In this document: positions 33,859-42,113 of the stretch, one piece after another
Position numbering within the stretch: the first letter of the stretch is position 1
How the letters are laid out: each line of letters starts with the position of its first letter
From: Polyangiaceae bacterium
GTDB lineage: Bacteria; Myxococcota_A; Polyangia; Polyangiales; Polyangiaceae
Reading direction: 5' to 3'
Length of the DNA: 64,000 bases
NCBI GenBank assembly: GCA_041389725.1
Contig: JAWKRG010000007.1
Coordinates: 434,001-498,000, forward strand
Translations under genes and position numbers: made by a program
The notes under the pieces: model-generated
Database searches by the model: none
Told to the model about the DNA's origin: nothing
What the model saw: the letters and a program-made list of their open reading frames with translations, nothing else

Positions 33859-34592
33859 CGCTCAGCCTCCTTGCGTTGGAATCGAAACAACTCCGCGGGC
33901 CGATGTCCGACGGCGCGCTGACGCTTGCCGGTCGGCCGCACGAGCCCCGAGGTCAGCACCGTCCGTCGAAAAGAATCCTTGTTGATGGCGCGACCCAGCA
34001 CTGCTTCGTGCACGTGCCGCAGCTCGAGCAGCGTGAACTGCTCGGGCAACAACTCAAAGCCGATGGGCGCGTAGCCGAGCTTGCCCCGCACGCGCTTCAC
34101 CGCGGCGCCGATGATCTCTGCGTGGTCGAAGGCTGTCGCCAGGGTCTGCCCGTCGGGCTCGAGCAACGAGACCGCGCCGCCTGCTTCGCCTGCCCAGGGC
34201 ACGTGCACGCGCGCGGCCAAGACGTCCTTCCGCGCGTGGTGCGCGTGAGTGAAGCGATCCAGCTCGACGAGAGCGTAGTAGGCGACTGAGATGACCCGCG
34301 TACGCGGATCTCGCTGCGGAGCACCAAAGGTGTAGAGCTGCTCCAGGAACACGTGCTCCAGACCAGCCTTGTCGCGAAGGACGCGCTCGGCGGCCTCGTC
34401 GAGCCCTTCCGTCGGACGCACGAAGCCACCTGGCAGCGCCCACTTGCCCAAGCTCGGATGCTCGCCGCGCCTGAGCACCAGAGCGAAGAGCTGGCCTTGG
34501 TCCACGCTGAGCAGCACCACGTCCACACTGACCGAGACCTGCTCGAACTGTCGGGCGTCGTAGCTGCGGAGAAAGTCGCGTTCGCTCACCAT
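33855..34592 (-). CDS. nrtR: NrtR-like Nudix-winged-helix repressor of NAD metabolism
   Basis: 245 residues. The Nudix domain starts with the family pattern YDARQFEQVSVSVDVVLL (10-27). The Nudix box GFVRPTEGLDEAAERVLRDKAGL lacks the catalytic acidic pair: REUxEE reads RVLRDK, so it should bind but not hydrolyse. The C-terminal part (about 160-235) is the winged helix (FTLLELRHVHEAVLG, NKDSFRRTVL). NrtR repressors sense ADP-ribose or related nucleotides and control NAD salvage. It is the first gene of the operon and lies directly behind a palindrome-promoter, so it probably regulates the operon. Start at 34592 with a leader of only about 10 bases. Confidence 0.9.
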   Translation of the reverse strand: MVSERDFLRSYDARQFEQVSVSVDVVLLSVDQGQLFALVLRRGEHPSLGKWALPGGFVRPTEGLDEAAERVLRDKAGLEHVFLEQLYTFGAPQRDPRTRVISVAYYALVELDRFTHAHHARKDVLAARVHVPWAGEAGGAVSLLEPDGQTLATAFDHAEIIGAAVKRVRGKLGYAPIGFELLPEQFTLLELRHVHEAVLGRAINKDSFRRTVLTSGLVRPTGKRQRAVGHRPAELFRFQRKEAER

Positions 34593-34593
34593 C

Positions 34594-34636
34594 TTAGATG
34601 TATATTACATATATGCCTAATGCATCTAACTGTCAA
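34594..34636 (-). promoter_or_regulatory. Promoter and palindromic operator of the NAD-linked operon
   Basis: On the minus strand TTGACA (34631-34636) and TATATG (34608-34613) are 17 bases apart. A large inverted repeat TTAGATG (34594-34600)...CATCTAA (34623-34629) brackets the -10, and a smaller perfect ATGTA-tat-TACAT lies at 34598-34610. This AT-rich block is unique among its GC-rich surroundings and ends 1 base before the nrtR ATG, so the mRNA is nearly leaderless. It is the obvious binding site for NrtR. Confidence 0.75.
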
Positions 34637-34676
34637 GAGGACACTTGAGCCGTCGGAAGATCCAGCGGCCCCGGGA

Positions 34677-35864
34677 TCAGGCGACTTGGGCGACCGTGCG
34701 TCGGCTGCGGCGCCGTGCGGCCCAGCCGACGAGGGCGAACGCGAGCAGCAACTGCTGCTGCCAGCGGATTCGCTCGCCGCCTCGCCCCGGGAAGGTCACG
34801 AGGCTGCCGACGGTGACGACCTTGGGAACGTCATCGGGGGCGTCGGCCCAGAAGGAGGCATCCGTGTCCAAGGCAGTCGGGTCCACGACGCTGGTCAGTC
34901 GGGTAAGAACCTGCTGGTCGTCGGTCATGGCCCGGAGCTTGGTTCCCAGCGTCTCACGCCACGCGTTCTCCGGCTTGTAGACCCCCTCGATCAGGAACGC
35001 CTTGTTGCCGTTCTGCTTGACGGCGTCTGCCACCGCCGCGGTGTAGTCGTCCGTCACGCGCGTCAACTCCAAGTCCTTCAGCGTCAACGCTGCGAAGGGA
35101 CTCGCTGGCGCGGAACCGCGCGGCGCAACGCTCTCGGGTGCCGCCACGAAGACCTGAATGCCGAGGCGCGACGCGGCCCCGATGCGCGACATGCGCAGGG
35201 GGTAACCGCGTTGGTCCCCGGGCACGCTGAAGCTCACCCCCACGCTGCTGGGGCCAGCTGCGCCCTGCGCGCTGCGTTTGAATGCGATGAAGTACTTGTC
35301 CGCGCCCACGTAGGCGTCGATGGTCGCCGTCTCCGCGGTTGGCACGACGAAGCCGTTGTCGCCGAGCCACTGGGTCAGTGGTGCCGTGTCGGTCGCGGAC
35401 AGAACCGCGGCCGTCACGGGTCCGATGTCGACCACTTCGACGATATTGACGCCGCGACCTCCGTTGCTTCCACCCGCCAGATCGGCGCCCGCGGAATCTG
35501 ACCCGCAGCCGCAGCCACCACTATCGCTCGAACTCGAACTCGATGCGTCGCGCAACACGGGTCGCGTCGCCACGTCCAAGTCATCCAGTTCTGCAACGTC
35601 GACAGGTTCTGCGTCGAGGGTCGGCAAAGCGGCAACCGGCGTGAGCGCACCGAAGGGTGCACTCGCCTCAGGGATGGCCAACTGCACCACGACGGCGCTG
35701 CTTCCGTCGTTCTTGAAAGAGATGAACACCCGCTGTTGCGATTGAGTCACTACCGCTGCGTCTTGGGTCACGAGGCCCCCACACGCATGAGCGCGCCCGG
35801 ACGAGAGCAGCGAGACGAGGGCAGCCACGGGCACGAGACGCAGGTACGAAGAGCGACGGCGCAT
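34677..35864 (-). CDS. DUF2330-family exported protein
   Basis: 395 residues. The signal peptide (MRRRSSYLRLVPVAALVSLL) ends before the ACGGLVTQ motif typical of DUF2330. A Ser/Gly/Cys-rich insertion (SSSSDSGGCGCGSD) sits near 115-125. The central part matches the family (VSFSVPGDQRGYPLRMSRI, VFVAAPE). A C-terminal hydrophobic helix with a basic end (LLLAFALVGWAARRRSRR) should anchor it in the inner membrane. Function unknown; periplasmic or surface location. Its stop lies 41 bases beyond the promoter of the NAD-linked operon. Confidence 0.8.
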   Translation of the reverse strand: MRRRSSYLRLVPVAALVSLLSSGRAHACGGLVTQDAAVVTQSQQRVFISFKNDGSSAVVVQLAIPEASAPFGALTPVAALPTLDAEPVDVAELDDLDVATRPVLRDASSSSSSDSGGCGCGSDSAGADLAGGSNGGRGVNIVEVVDIGPVTAAVLSATDTAPLTQWLGDNGFVVPTAETATIDAYVGADKYFIAFKRSAQGAAGPSSVGVSFSVPGDQRGYPLRMSRIGAASRLGIQVFVAAPESVAPRGSAPASPFAALTLKDLELTRVTDDYTAAVADAVKQNGNKAFLIEGVYKPENAWRETLGTKLRAMTDDQQVLTRLTSVVDPTALDTDASFWADAPDDVPKVVTVGSLVTFPGRGGERIRWQQQLLLAFALVGWAARRRSRRTVAQVA

Positions 35865-35964
35865 GGCGCCAGTCTGCCCGGCGCGCTCGGGTCGCGCCAG
35901 CGCAAAAGGCGGGCGCTTCTGCCACGAAACCCGCAGAAACCACGACCTGGGGGAAGCGGCAGGG

Positions 35965-36939
35965 TCACGGCTGGGGCTGGGAGAGGCGGTCTAGGTTCGC
36001 CTTGCTCAAGCGAGAAAAGCCCCGCACGTCCAGCTCCTCGAGTTCGGCTTGCAGCGATGCGGGCAAACGACTGCCTTCGCGCAGGCGCGCGGGAATGACA
36101 GCGAGCTCGATGCTCTTCGTGGTCGTGTAGCTGCTCCACTCTCCATCCGAGCACGCATAGCATGTCGGCGCCGCGAACAGCGCATCGACCGTGAGTGCAC
36201 CGCGTACGTAGTGGGGAACGAGGCGCACCAACTCGACACCATCGCCGTCGTCTTCGGGGAACACACCTTCGCCCAAGAACCAGCGGCGCGCGAGCACTCC
36301 TTCGGCGCGATCGATTTTCGAGCGCTCCGTCGGCGTGAGCACATCTGTGTTGAATCCGCTCTTTACATCGGCCGCGACGAAGCCCTTGGACGTGCCGCCG
36401 TGAGCACCGCAGGAGTAGTCGTACTCGCTCTCCTCCAAGAACAGCAGTGTCCCCACGGAGCCCAGCATGCGAACGGAGTGCTGGTACTCGGTAGCCCCTT
36501 CAGGACGCTCCGCCGAGACCAGCATGTGGCGTCGAGCGCCGCCCAGCTCCTGGGCCCAGACTTGCGTCAAAGTGCCCTCGCCTTTGCTGTCGTCAGGGCC
36601 CGTGGTGCCCAAAATCACGGCGCAACTCGGCAGCTCCAGCTTGGTTTCCTGGTGGTCGATTCGCCACACGGTGTCGCCATCGGCAATCATCACGGCAGGG
36701 GCGCTGCCCGCCTCCACGACGTGTCCGCGTTCCAGCGAGTACCACCGACTCACGAGTTGCTCTTTGTGATAGCCCCACGCCAGGTAACCTCGTGCACCGG
36801 GTTCGCCTTGAGCCGCGCCGTTGCTCTCTTGCTTGGCAGATGCAACGTCCACTGCCGCGCGCGGCGTCGACGACGGCGCTGCGCGTGAACACGCAATGAG
36901 CGAGAGACAAGCGCAGAACCAGAGACAGCGTCGACGCAT
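35965..36939 (-). CDS. Lipoprotein of unknown function
   Basis: 324 residues. The signal MRRRCLWFCACLSLIAC ends in a lipobox (SLIAC|SR). The mature part has a Ser/Ala linker, then a mixed beta-rich domain with Cys pairs (PSCAV, YDYSCGAHGG, TCYACSDGEW). The C-terminus is helical (LPASLQAELEELDVRGF). No family recognised. Monocistronic. Confidence 0.75.
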   Translation of the reverse strand: MRRRCLWFCACLSLIACSRAAPSSTPRAAVDVASAKQESNGAAQGEPGARGYLAWGYHKEQLVSRWYSLERGHVVEAGSAPAVMIADGDTVWRIDHQETKLELPSCAVILGTTGPDDSKGEGTLTQVWAQELGGARRHMLVSAERPEGATEYQHSVRMLGSVGTLLFLEESEYDYSCGAHGGTSKGFVAADVKSGFNTDVLTPTERSKIDRAEGVLARRWFLGEGVFPEDDGDGVELVRLVPHYVRGALTVDALFAAPTCYACSDGEWSSYTTTKSIELAVIPARLREGSRLPASLQAELEELDVRGFSRLSKANLDRLSQPQP

Positions 36940-37144
36940 GGGCTACGAAAGTGAATGACATGTGCCCTGGCGAAACGCGAGCTTTTCCTTGCGCTCACGT
37001 GTCGCTTCACACACGCGCCTGTGGACGCTTCGTACCTGCGAATTGCAGCCGCACGACTCGACCCCCCGTCGTGGATCGCTCGCCGGTGCTGAGCCGTCGA
37101 CCAGCTGCAGTCGTCCGCGCCATCGCCGAGCGGCGCGACCTCGC

Positions 37145-38704
37145 TCAGGTGCCGCAGAAGGTGGCGCTCACGACTTCGTCGGGCTCGGGCGCCCGCCGCA
37201 GCTCGGCGTGCTCGGGCTGCTCCTCGAAGGGGCGACTCAGCACCTGCACGAGCCGCTGAAATGGCTGAAAATCCCCAGAATAGGCCGCAGAAAGGGCCTG
37301 CTCCACCCGGTGGTTGCGAGGGATGAACACGGGGTTGTGACCCCGCATTCCATCGGAGCGCTTCGCATCGTCACCGCCCGTCCGCTCCAAAGCAGCTCGC
37401 CAACGCGACAGCCACGCCTCGGCGTCGTCCCGATCCGCAAACAGCGCCTTCAACGCCTCGTCGCTCTCGCCACCGGCCACCCGAGTCAGTTCGTCGAAGA
37501 AGAGGGTGAAGTCGACTTGACCCCGAGTCAATGCGGCGAAGGTCGCCCCCAACATCTCGTCGCCCGAACCCTCGGCGAGTCCCAGCTTGGCGTGGAACCT
37601 GCGACCCAACTCCACGTCGAATCGATCGCGAAACTCTTCGAGCGCCCCGGTGGCCCAGGTCACCGCCGCGGGTTCGTCGTCCGCCAGCAGTGGCAGGAGC
37701 GTCTCCGCCAGCCGCGACAAGTTCCAGATCGCGACGGCGGGTTGGTTGCCCCACGAGTAGCGCCCGCCATCGTCGATGGAGCTGAACTTCTTCTCCGGGT
37801 GGAACTCGTCCAAGAAAGCGCAGGGGCCATAGTCGATGGTCTCCCCGGCCACCTGCATGTTGTCGGTATTCATCACGCCATGGATGAAGCCGAGGGACAT
37901 CCAGTGGGCGACCAGTTCCGCCTGCCGCTGCAGAACCCCCAGAAAAAGGCTGCGATACGGTTTTTTCGAGCTTGCGGCATCGGGGTAGTGCCGGGCCATC
38001 ACGTAGTCCGCCAAGCGTCGCACATCTTCCGGCTCCCCATGGGCCGCCAGATACTGAAACGTGCCCACCCGAACATGGCTCTGGGCCACGCGAGTCAGCA
38101 CCGCGCCGGGCTCCAGCCCTTCCCGCGCCACTGGCTCACCCGTGGTCACGGCGGCCAAGGACCGTGTCGTCGGCACGCCCAGGGCGAACATCGCCTCGCT
38201 CACGATGTACTCGCGCAACACGGCGCCCAGCACTGCCTTGCCGTCTCCCCCGCGGGAAAAGCGGGTGCGGCCCGACCCCTTCAGGTGCAAGTCGTAGCGG
38301 ACTCCGTCGCGACCGATGACCTCTCCGATGAGCGCCGCACGGCCGTCCCCGAGCTGCGGCACCCAGCCCCCGAACTGGTGCCCGGCGTAGGCCATGGCGA
38401 TGGGCTCGGCCCCCGTGGGCATGCGGGAGCCCGACAGCATCTCGACGCCCTCGGCAGACGCGAGCCACTCGGGGTCGAGCCCGAGCTGAGCGCACAGCGG
38501 CTCGTTCAAACGCACGAGCTCGGGCTTCGGAGCGGGACTCAGCGGGGCTGGGACATGGAATACCGCGGGAAAACGGGCATAGGAGTTGTCGAACTGAGGC
38601 GCGGGCACGAGCCTCGGGTGTAGCACAGGGGCGTCGACGCGCGGCCACGAGTCTGGGGTCTGGAACACGGCTGTCGACGCTAGAACTCTCGACCGCGAGC
38701 TCAC
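37145..38704 (-). CDS. selO: SelO (YdiU/UPF0061) protein AMP-transferase
   Basis: 519 residues. Diagnostic motifs: FDNSYARFP, MAYAGHQFGGWVPQLGDGRA near 104-120, LKGSGRTRFSRGGDGKAVL near 140-158, NTDNM near 275 and GPCAFLD. The C-terminal TFCGT carries Cys where selenoproteins have Sec. SelO is a pseudokinase-fold enzyme that adenylylates Ser/Thr/Tyr, in redox control. The start may lie a few codons inside, since the N-terminal 25 residues are variable. Divergent from the small membrane protein gene at 38738. Confidence 0.93.
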   Translation of the reverse strand: MSSRSRVLASTAVFQTPDSWPRVDAPVLHPRLVPAPQFDNSYARFPAVFHVPAPLSPAPKPELVRLNEPLCAQLGLDPEWLASAEGVEMLSGSRMPTGAEPIAMAYAGHQFGGWVPQLGDGRAALIGEVIGRDGVRYDLHLKGSGRTRFSRGGDGKAVLGAVLREYIVSEAMFALGVPTTRSLAAVTTGEPVAREGLEPGAVLTRVAQSHVRVGTFQYLAAHGEPEDVRRLADYVMARHYPDAASSKKPYRSLFLGVLQRQAELVAHWMSLGFIHGVMNTDNMQVAGETIDYGPCAFLDEFHPEKKFSSIDDGGRYSWGNQPAVAIWNLSRLAETLLPLLADDEPAAVTWATGALEEFRDRFDVELGRRFHAKLGLAEGSGDEMLGATFAALTRGQVDFTLFFDELTRVAGGESDEALKALFADRDDAEAWLSRWRAALERTGGDDAKRSDGMRGHNPVFIPRNHRVEQALSAAYSGDFQPFQRLVQVLSRPFEEQPEHAELRRAPEPDEVVSATFCGT

Positions 38705-38737
38705 ATCGCGAAGGCACGACCTGAGCTATGGTCCGTT

Positions 38738-39262
38738 GTGCCTTGGGAACTCAGACTGATTGCCGTGGCCATCGCCACGCGCATCGCATCGAGCATCCTC
38801 GCCAAACTCTTCGGGACCGGGGGAATCTGGCAGGCCGAGGACGTGTCGCGCATGACCACCCTCCAACTCCAGGAGCACCATGAGCGCCTGAACCAGCTGC
38901 GCTTTCGAAACACGCTCTCAGTGCTGGTGACCCAATGCCTGGATGTTGGCGTGGCCGCAGCGGTCTGGCTGATGATGCTCGAGTTCACCCCCGCCGCCTC
39001 GTACATCGGTGCGCTGGAAACGTCGGCGCCCTACGCGGGCGTCGGTCTCGGCTTGCTGTCGGCGGCAGTCGGTATCTGGATGGCCTCCCGCGCCCCGCCG
39101 GAAGCTGCAAGCGCTTCCAAGAAGTGGAGCAGGATCGTCGCCGTAGCCCTTCCGGTCCTGTTGGCGCTCGCTCCACGAGGCTTCCTCGTCTACTTCGCGG
39201 CGCGGTTCGCATGCAACCTAGCCATCCTCGCCATCGCCGGCCTCCCGGCCCGGGCCCCCTGA
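38738..39262 (+). CDS. Small polytopic membrane protein
   Basis: 174 residues, GTG start. The first 25 residues are hydrophobic/basic. A polar stretch (QAEDVSRMTTLQLQEHHERLNQ) follows, then three or four transmembrane helices (about 60-85, 95-115, 130-170). Arg/Lys near helix ends define topology. No family recognised. Codon use fits a real gene. Confidence 0.6.
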   Translation: MPWELRLIAVAIATRIASSILAKLFGTGGIWQAEDVSRMTTLQLQEHHERLNQLRFRNTLSVLVTQCLDVGVAAAVWLMMLEFTPAASYIGALETSAPYAGVGLGLLSAAVGIWMASRAPPEAASASKKWSRIVAVALPVLLALAPRGFLVYFAARFACNLAILAIAGLPARAP

Positions 39263-39342
39263 AAAACTGCTGGCTTGCGCACAGACCGGGGGGGCGAGCC
39301 CCCACTCCGCAGCCTTCATCTTCGCCCTCACGGGCCGCGCAT

Positions 39343-40143
39343 TCAGCGGCGCATGCGCTCCGCATAGTCGCAGGCCGCCGGGTCACCCGCGGTACAGGCC
39401 GCCTCGGCCAAGCGCGCCGACTTCTCGAAGAGACGTTGGGCCGCGTCGCGGTCTCGTGGGATCCCCTCGCCCTCACTCATTTGCAGGGCGAGCCCGCGGC
39501 ACGCGTCCCATTCGTCGGCGTCGCAGCGCTTTTCGCGCAAACTCGCGGCCCTTGCGTAGTGCTTCTGCTGCTCCTCTCGGCTGCGCACCAGGCCCGCACC
39601 CAGGATGAACTGCGTGCCGAGGGAGTGACAAGCATCGCCATCACCGCCGTCGCAGGCGGCGCGGTAGCCTTGGTTCGCGCGACGCTGTAGCTCGCGGCCA
39701 CGCGCCGTGTCTTGCTTCACGCCTTCACCGCGAACATAGGCCGCTCCCAGGGCCGCGCATTCGTCCAGCCGCCCCTGTTGGCACGCTGCATCCCACAACC
39801 GCGCGGCGCGCTGGCGGTATTTGGCGGCTTCACGCTGGTTTTCCGAAGTCCCGTGCCCTTCTTCGTAGGCATAGGCCGCCAACCTGCAGGAAAAACCGTC
39901 TCCTTTGGCGCATGCCCCCCGCTGCTTCTGGAAATCGCGGCGGGCACGCTCCTCCGCCTCGGCCTGCTGCGCCTTCCATTCGTCGGGTGGGATGTAGACG
40001 CAGTCGCCGTCTTCCAGCATCACCCACGCGCCCCCTTCTTTGGCTTCGGCGAGCGCCGTGGCGGGCTCAGGCTCGTGGCTCGCTGCGCACGCCGCGCAGA
40101 CGCTGCCGCCGAGAAGCCAAACGCCGAGAAGATGACGTCTCAC
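39343..40143 (-). CDS. Sel1-repeat Cys-rich lipoprotein
   Basis: The GTG at 40143 (MRRHLLGVWLLGGS) gives the expected signal with lipobox (CAAC|AASHE); the longer frame upstream is non-coding. 266 residues. Sel1/Hcp-like helical repeats follow from about 75: DGFSCRLAAYAYEEGHGT, LDECAALGAAYVRGEGV, GDACHSLGTQFILGAG, and WDACRGLALQMSEGEGI. Each has a Cys pair spaced to form intra-repeat disulfides. Such proteins act as periplasmic scaffolds; partner unknown. Confidence 0.8.
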   Translation of the reverse strand: MRRHLLGVWLLGGSVCAACAASHEPEPATALAEAKEGGAWVMLEDGDCVYIPPDEWKAQQAEAEERARRDFQKQRGACAKGDGFSCRLAAYAYEEGHGTSENQREAAKYRQRAARLWDAACQQGRLDECAALGAAYVRGEGVKQDTARGRELQRRANQGYRAACDGGDGDACHSLGTQFILGAGLVRSREEQQKHYARAASLREKRCDADEWDACRGLALQMSEGEGIPRDRDAAQRLFEKSARLAEAACTAGDPAACDYAERMRR

Positions 40144-40321
40144 CCGCACCGCTGGGACTACGCGCACCACCGCCGGATCTTCCCACGGATCCCCATGCAC
40201 GCCCACCGCGCCCGTACTCCCCGCGCACGAAGCGCGAGAAGTGATGGCGCTGTAACAAGTGCAGGTGCGCTTCGCCCGGCCACCGGGCTCGGCGACGACA
40301 CGGGTGTGGTACGCTTCCACC

Positions 40322-40555
40322 ATGGCCGCACAGCGGACCGAGAATGCGCCCGAGCTGCGCGTACCGGAGCGGCTACCTCTGCTCGAAGCGCTGTCGTGGT
40401 TCGACAAGGACTGGCGGCAGCTATCGACAATCGACATGCTCCGGCGCTACGAGTCCGGTTGGAGGCAAAAGGGGGTCATTGCCGATGCTTCCGACGAGGA
40501 GCTCGTCTTCATCCGAGAGCTGGTGCGCCGCCATGGCAGCTTCCTGCACGTTTGA
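40322..40555 (+). CDS. Small protein, putative antitoxin of an AbiEii-like module
   Basis: 77 residues starting MAAQRTENAPELRVPER. Mostly helical: ALSWFDKDWRQLSTIDMLRRYE and EELVFIRELVRRHGS. It ends 23 bases inside the nucleotidyltransferase gene (40533), so the two are translationally linked. Order and overlap are typical of antitoxin-toxin pairs. The family is not recognised; the antitoxin role is inferred from context only. Confidence 0.6.
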   Translation: MAAQRTENAPELRVPERLPLLEALSWFDKDWRQLSTIDMLRRYESGWRQKGVIADASDEELVFIRELVRRHGSFLHV

Positions 40556-41246
40556 GCGCGAACATCACCAGTTGGTGTGGGAGATCCTCGCATCCCTCGA
40601 CCGCAGTGCGCTCGGGCGCTTGGGCGCGTACTTCGCCGGGGGCACCCGGATCGCGCTCGATCTTGGCGAGTACCGGGAATCCCGCGACGTGGATTTCCTT
40701 TGCTCGGACGCGGGGCTGTACGCCGAGCTCCGTCTATTGGTGAGAGAGCGCGGGTACGACGCGATCTTCGCCCGCAAAGGGGCCCTTGAACTTCCGCGCG
40801 AAATCCGAGCGGACCAGTACGGCGTACGTTTCCCCGCCATGGTCCGGGGCGTGTCGCTGCGAGTGGAGATCGTGCGCGAGGCACGATTCTCCTTCCATGC
40901 GCCGGACACTCCCGACTGGTCCCCGGTCGACTGCCTTTCTATCGGCGACTGCTTCACGGCGAAGCTGTTGGCCAACTGCGATCGCTGGCCCGACAAGGAC
41001 ACCCTCGCGCGAGACCTCCTCGATCTCGCCGCCCTGCGACATGCGCACGGACCGATTCCAGATCGATCGTGGGCGGCGGCGGAATCCGCCTACCGCCGCA
41101 TCGTCCGAGCCGACCTCGGCAAGGCCGCAAAGCAATTCCTCGACGATCGCGCGTTCCAGACGCGCTGTTTCTCTGGTTTGTCGGTTCGTGAAAACATGAC
41201 CGAACCGCTGCTCGACGCCGTGCGTTTGCTCGATATCGAGCGCTGA
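40533..41246 (+). CDS. AbiEii/nucleotidyltransferase-like toxin
   Basis: The ATG at 40533 starts inside the previous gene. 237 residues. The nucleotidyltransferase core AYFAGGTRIALDLGEYRESRDVDFLC (near 30-55) has GG and DxD as in AbiEii-type toxins. A second segment (VRFPAMVRGVSLRVEIVREARF) carries the expected third acidic position (VEIV). The LANCDRWPDKDTLARDLLDLAAL segment matches the family's KxxR/DLxDL region. AbiEii toxins nucleotidylate tRNA or other targets and act in phage abortive infection. Divergence from the canonical enzyme is high. Confidence 0.75.
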   Translation: MAASCTFEREHHQLVWEILASLDRSALGRLGAYFAGGTRIALDLGEYRESRDVDFLCSDAGLYAELRLLVRERGYDAIFARKGALELPREIRADQYGVRFPAMVRGVSLRVEIVREARFSFHAPDTPDWSPVDCLSIGDCFTAKLLANCDRWPDKDTLARDLLDLAALRHAHGPIPDRSWAAAESAYRRIVRADLGKAAKQFLDDRAFQTRCFSGLSVRENMTEPLLDAVRLLDIER

Positions 41247-41260
41247 GCGGGAAAACGGGT

Positions 41261-41665
41261 TCAACCCGAGTAGGTGACGACCTGGAGCTTTGGAATACGT
41301 CGAAAATGCTCGGCGTTGCGGGTGACGATGGGGACGCCGAAAGCCAGCGCTGTGCAACCAATCCAGAGATCGTTGCTGCCAATGAGCGGGCCGCTGCTGC
41401 GGAGTGCTCTCGCAGCTGCAGCGTAGGCGCGGGCAACGTCCGGGTTCACGTCGAGCAAGCGAATACCCGAGATGAGCGCCCTCGCTTCGTTGGAGTCGGG
41501 CTGCTCGAAACCTTCGAGATACTCACCGAGGGCCACGCAGGGAAGGAGCAGCTCCGTTTCGCGGTTCGACTCGAGGAACGCGATCGCTCCGCGCGCTTTT
41601 CCCCTCACTCGACGTTCGTTCTGCACGTCGATGAGAAAGGTCGTGTCGAGAGCTACTCGGTCCAC
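41261..41665 (-). CDS. vapC: VapC-type PIN-domain ribonuclease toxin
   Basis: 134 residues. PIN acidic residues: DTTFLID near 7-13, VALGEYLEGF near 44 and GSNDLWIGCTAL near 96-100, ending VPIVTRNAEHFRRI. These form the Mg-dependent RNase site that cleaves tRNA or rRNA. Overlaps the antitoxin gene by 13 bases. Confidence 0.9.
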   Translation of the reverse strand: MDRVALDTTFLIDVQNERRVRGKARGAIAFLESNRETELLLPCVALGEYLEGFEQPDSNEARALISGIRLLDVNPDVARAYAAAARALRSSGPLIGSNDLWIGCTALAFGVPIVTRNAEHFRRIPKLQVVTYSG

Positions 41666-41895
41666 GGCTCATCCGGCGCTGCGTCTTGTCGCTGCGCCTG
41701 GTCGAGGCGCTCCAGGACCGCACGCGAGGGGATCGGGGCACTGTGCAGCGTCTCCAGCAAGGTGGCCGCGGTGACACCGGATTCATTCCAGCGCGCACGC
41801 TTGATGACCTGCGAAAAGGACTCTTCCGGCCGCTGGCGCGCCTTGCGCAGTCGCTCGTACGCCTCCAGATCGATGGAAATCGTCTTCGTGGCCAT
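41653..41895 (-). CDS. vapB: VapB-type antitoxin
   Basis: The ATG at 41895 (MATKTISID) is preferred over an ATG at 41901 because the promoter's -10 lies at 41903-41908, making the mRNA nearly leaderless. 80 residues. The N-terminus ATKTISIDLEAYERLRKARQ is a ribbon-helix-helix DNA-binding segment. The C-terminal acidic tail (DAAPDEPWTE) likely blocks the toxin. The gene overlaps vapC. Confidence 0.85.
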   Translation of the reverse strand: MATKTISIDLEAYERLRKARQRPEESFSQVIKRARWNESGVTAATLLETLHSAPIPSRAVLERLDQAQRQDAAPDEPWTE

Positions 41896-41931
41896 GTACA
41901 TGCATGTACGTGCAAGCCGGGTCGCGGTCAA
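41896..41931 (-). promoter_or_regulatory. vapBC promoter with palindromic operator
   Basis: On the minus strand TTGACC (41926-41931) and TACATG (41903-41908) are 17 bases apart. The perfect 14-bp palindrome GTACATGCATGTAC (41896-41909) covers the -10 and ends at the start codon, the usual site for VapB autorepression. Confidence 0.65.
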
Positions 41932-41970
41932 GAGACGACGGCTGCGCCGACGTACACGAGGGCGACGCGT

Positions 41971-42049
41971 CAGGACGCCGGAGCGCCAGGACACCGGAGC
42001 GCCAGACGGCGAAACGCCAGGACGGCGAAACGCGAGGATGTCGGAGCGA
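41971..42049. repeat. Tandem 16-bp minisatellite
   Basis: Five units of the type CAGGACGCCGGAGCGC lie head to tail (41971, 41987, 42003, 42018 and a weak fifth from 42034), one 15 bases long. They lie between the vapB promoter and the creD stop, outside any gene. Confidence 0.7.
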
Positions 42050-42113
42050 GCGGGCTACTCCCTTCGCCCCCCCCGAACAGCCCGCGCTCCGACCCTCACT
42101 CGCCGCGGCCGCC

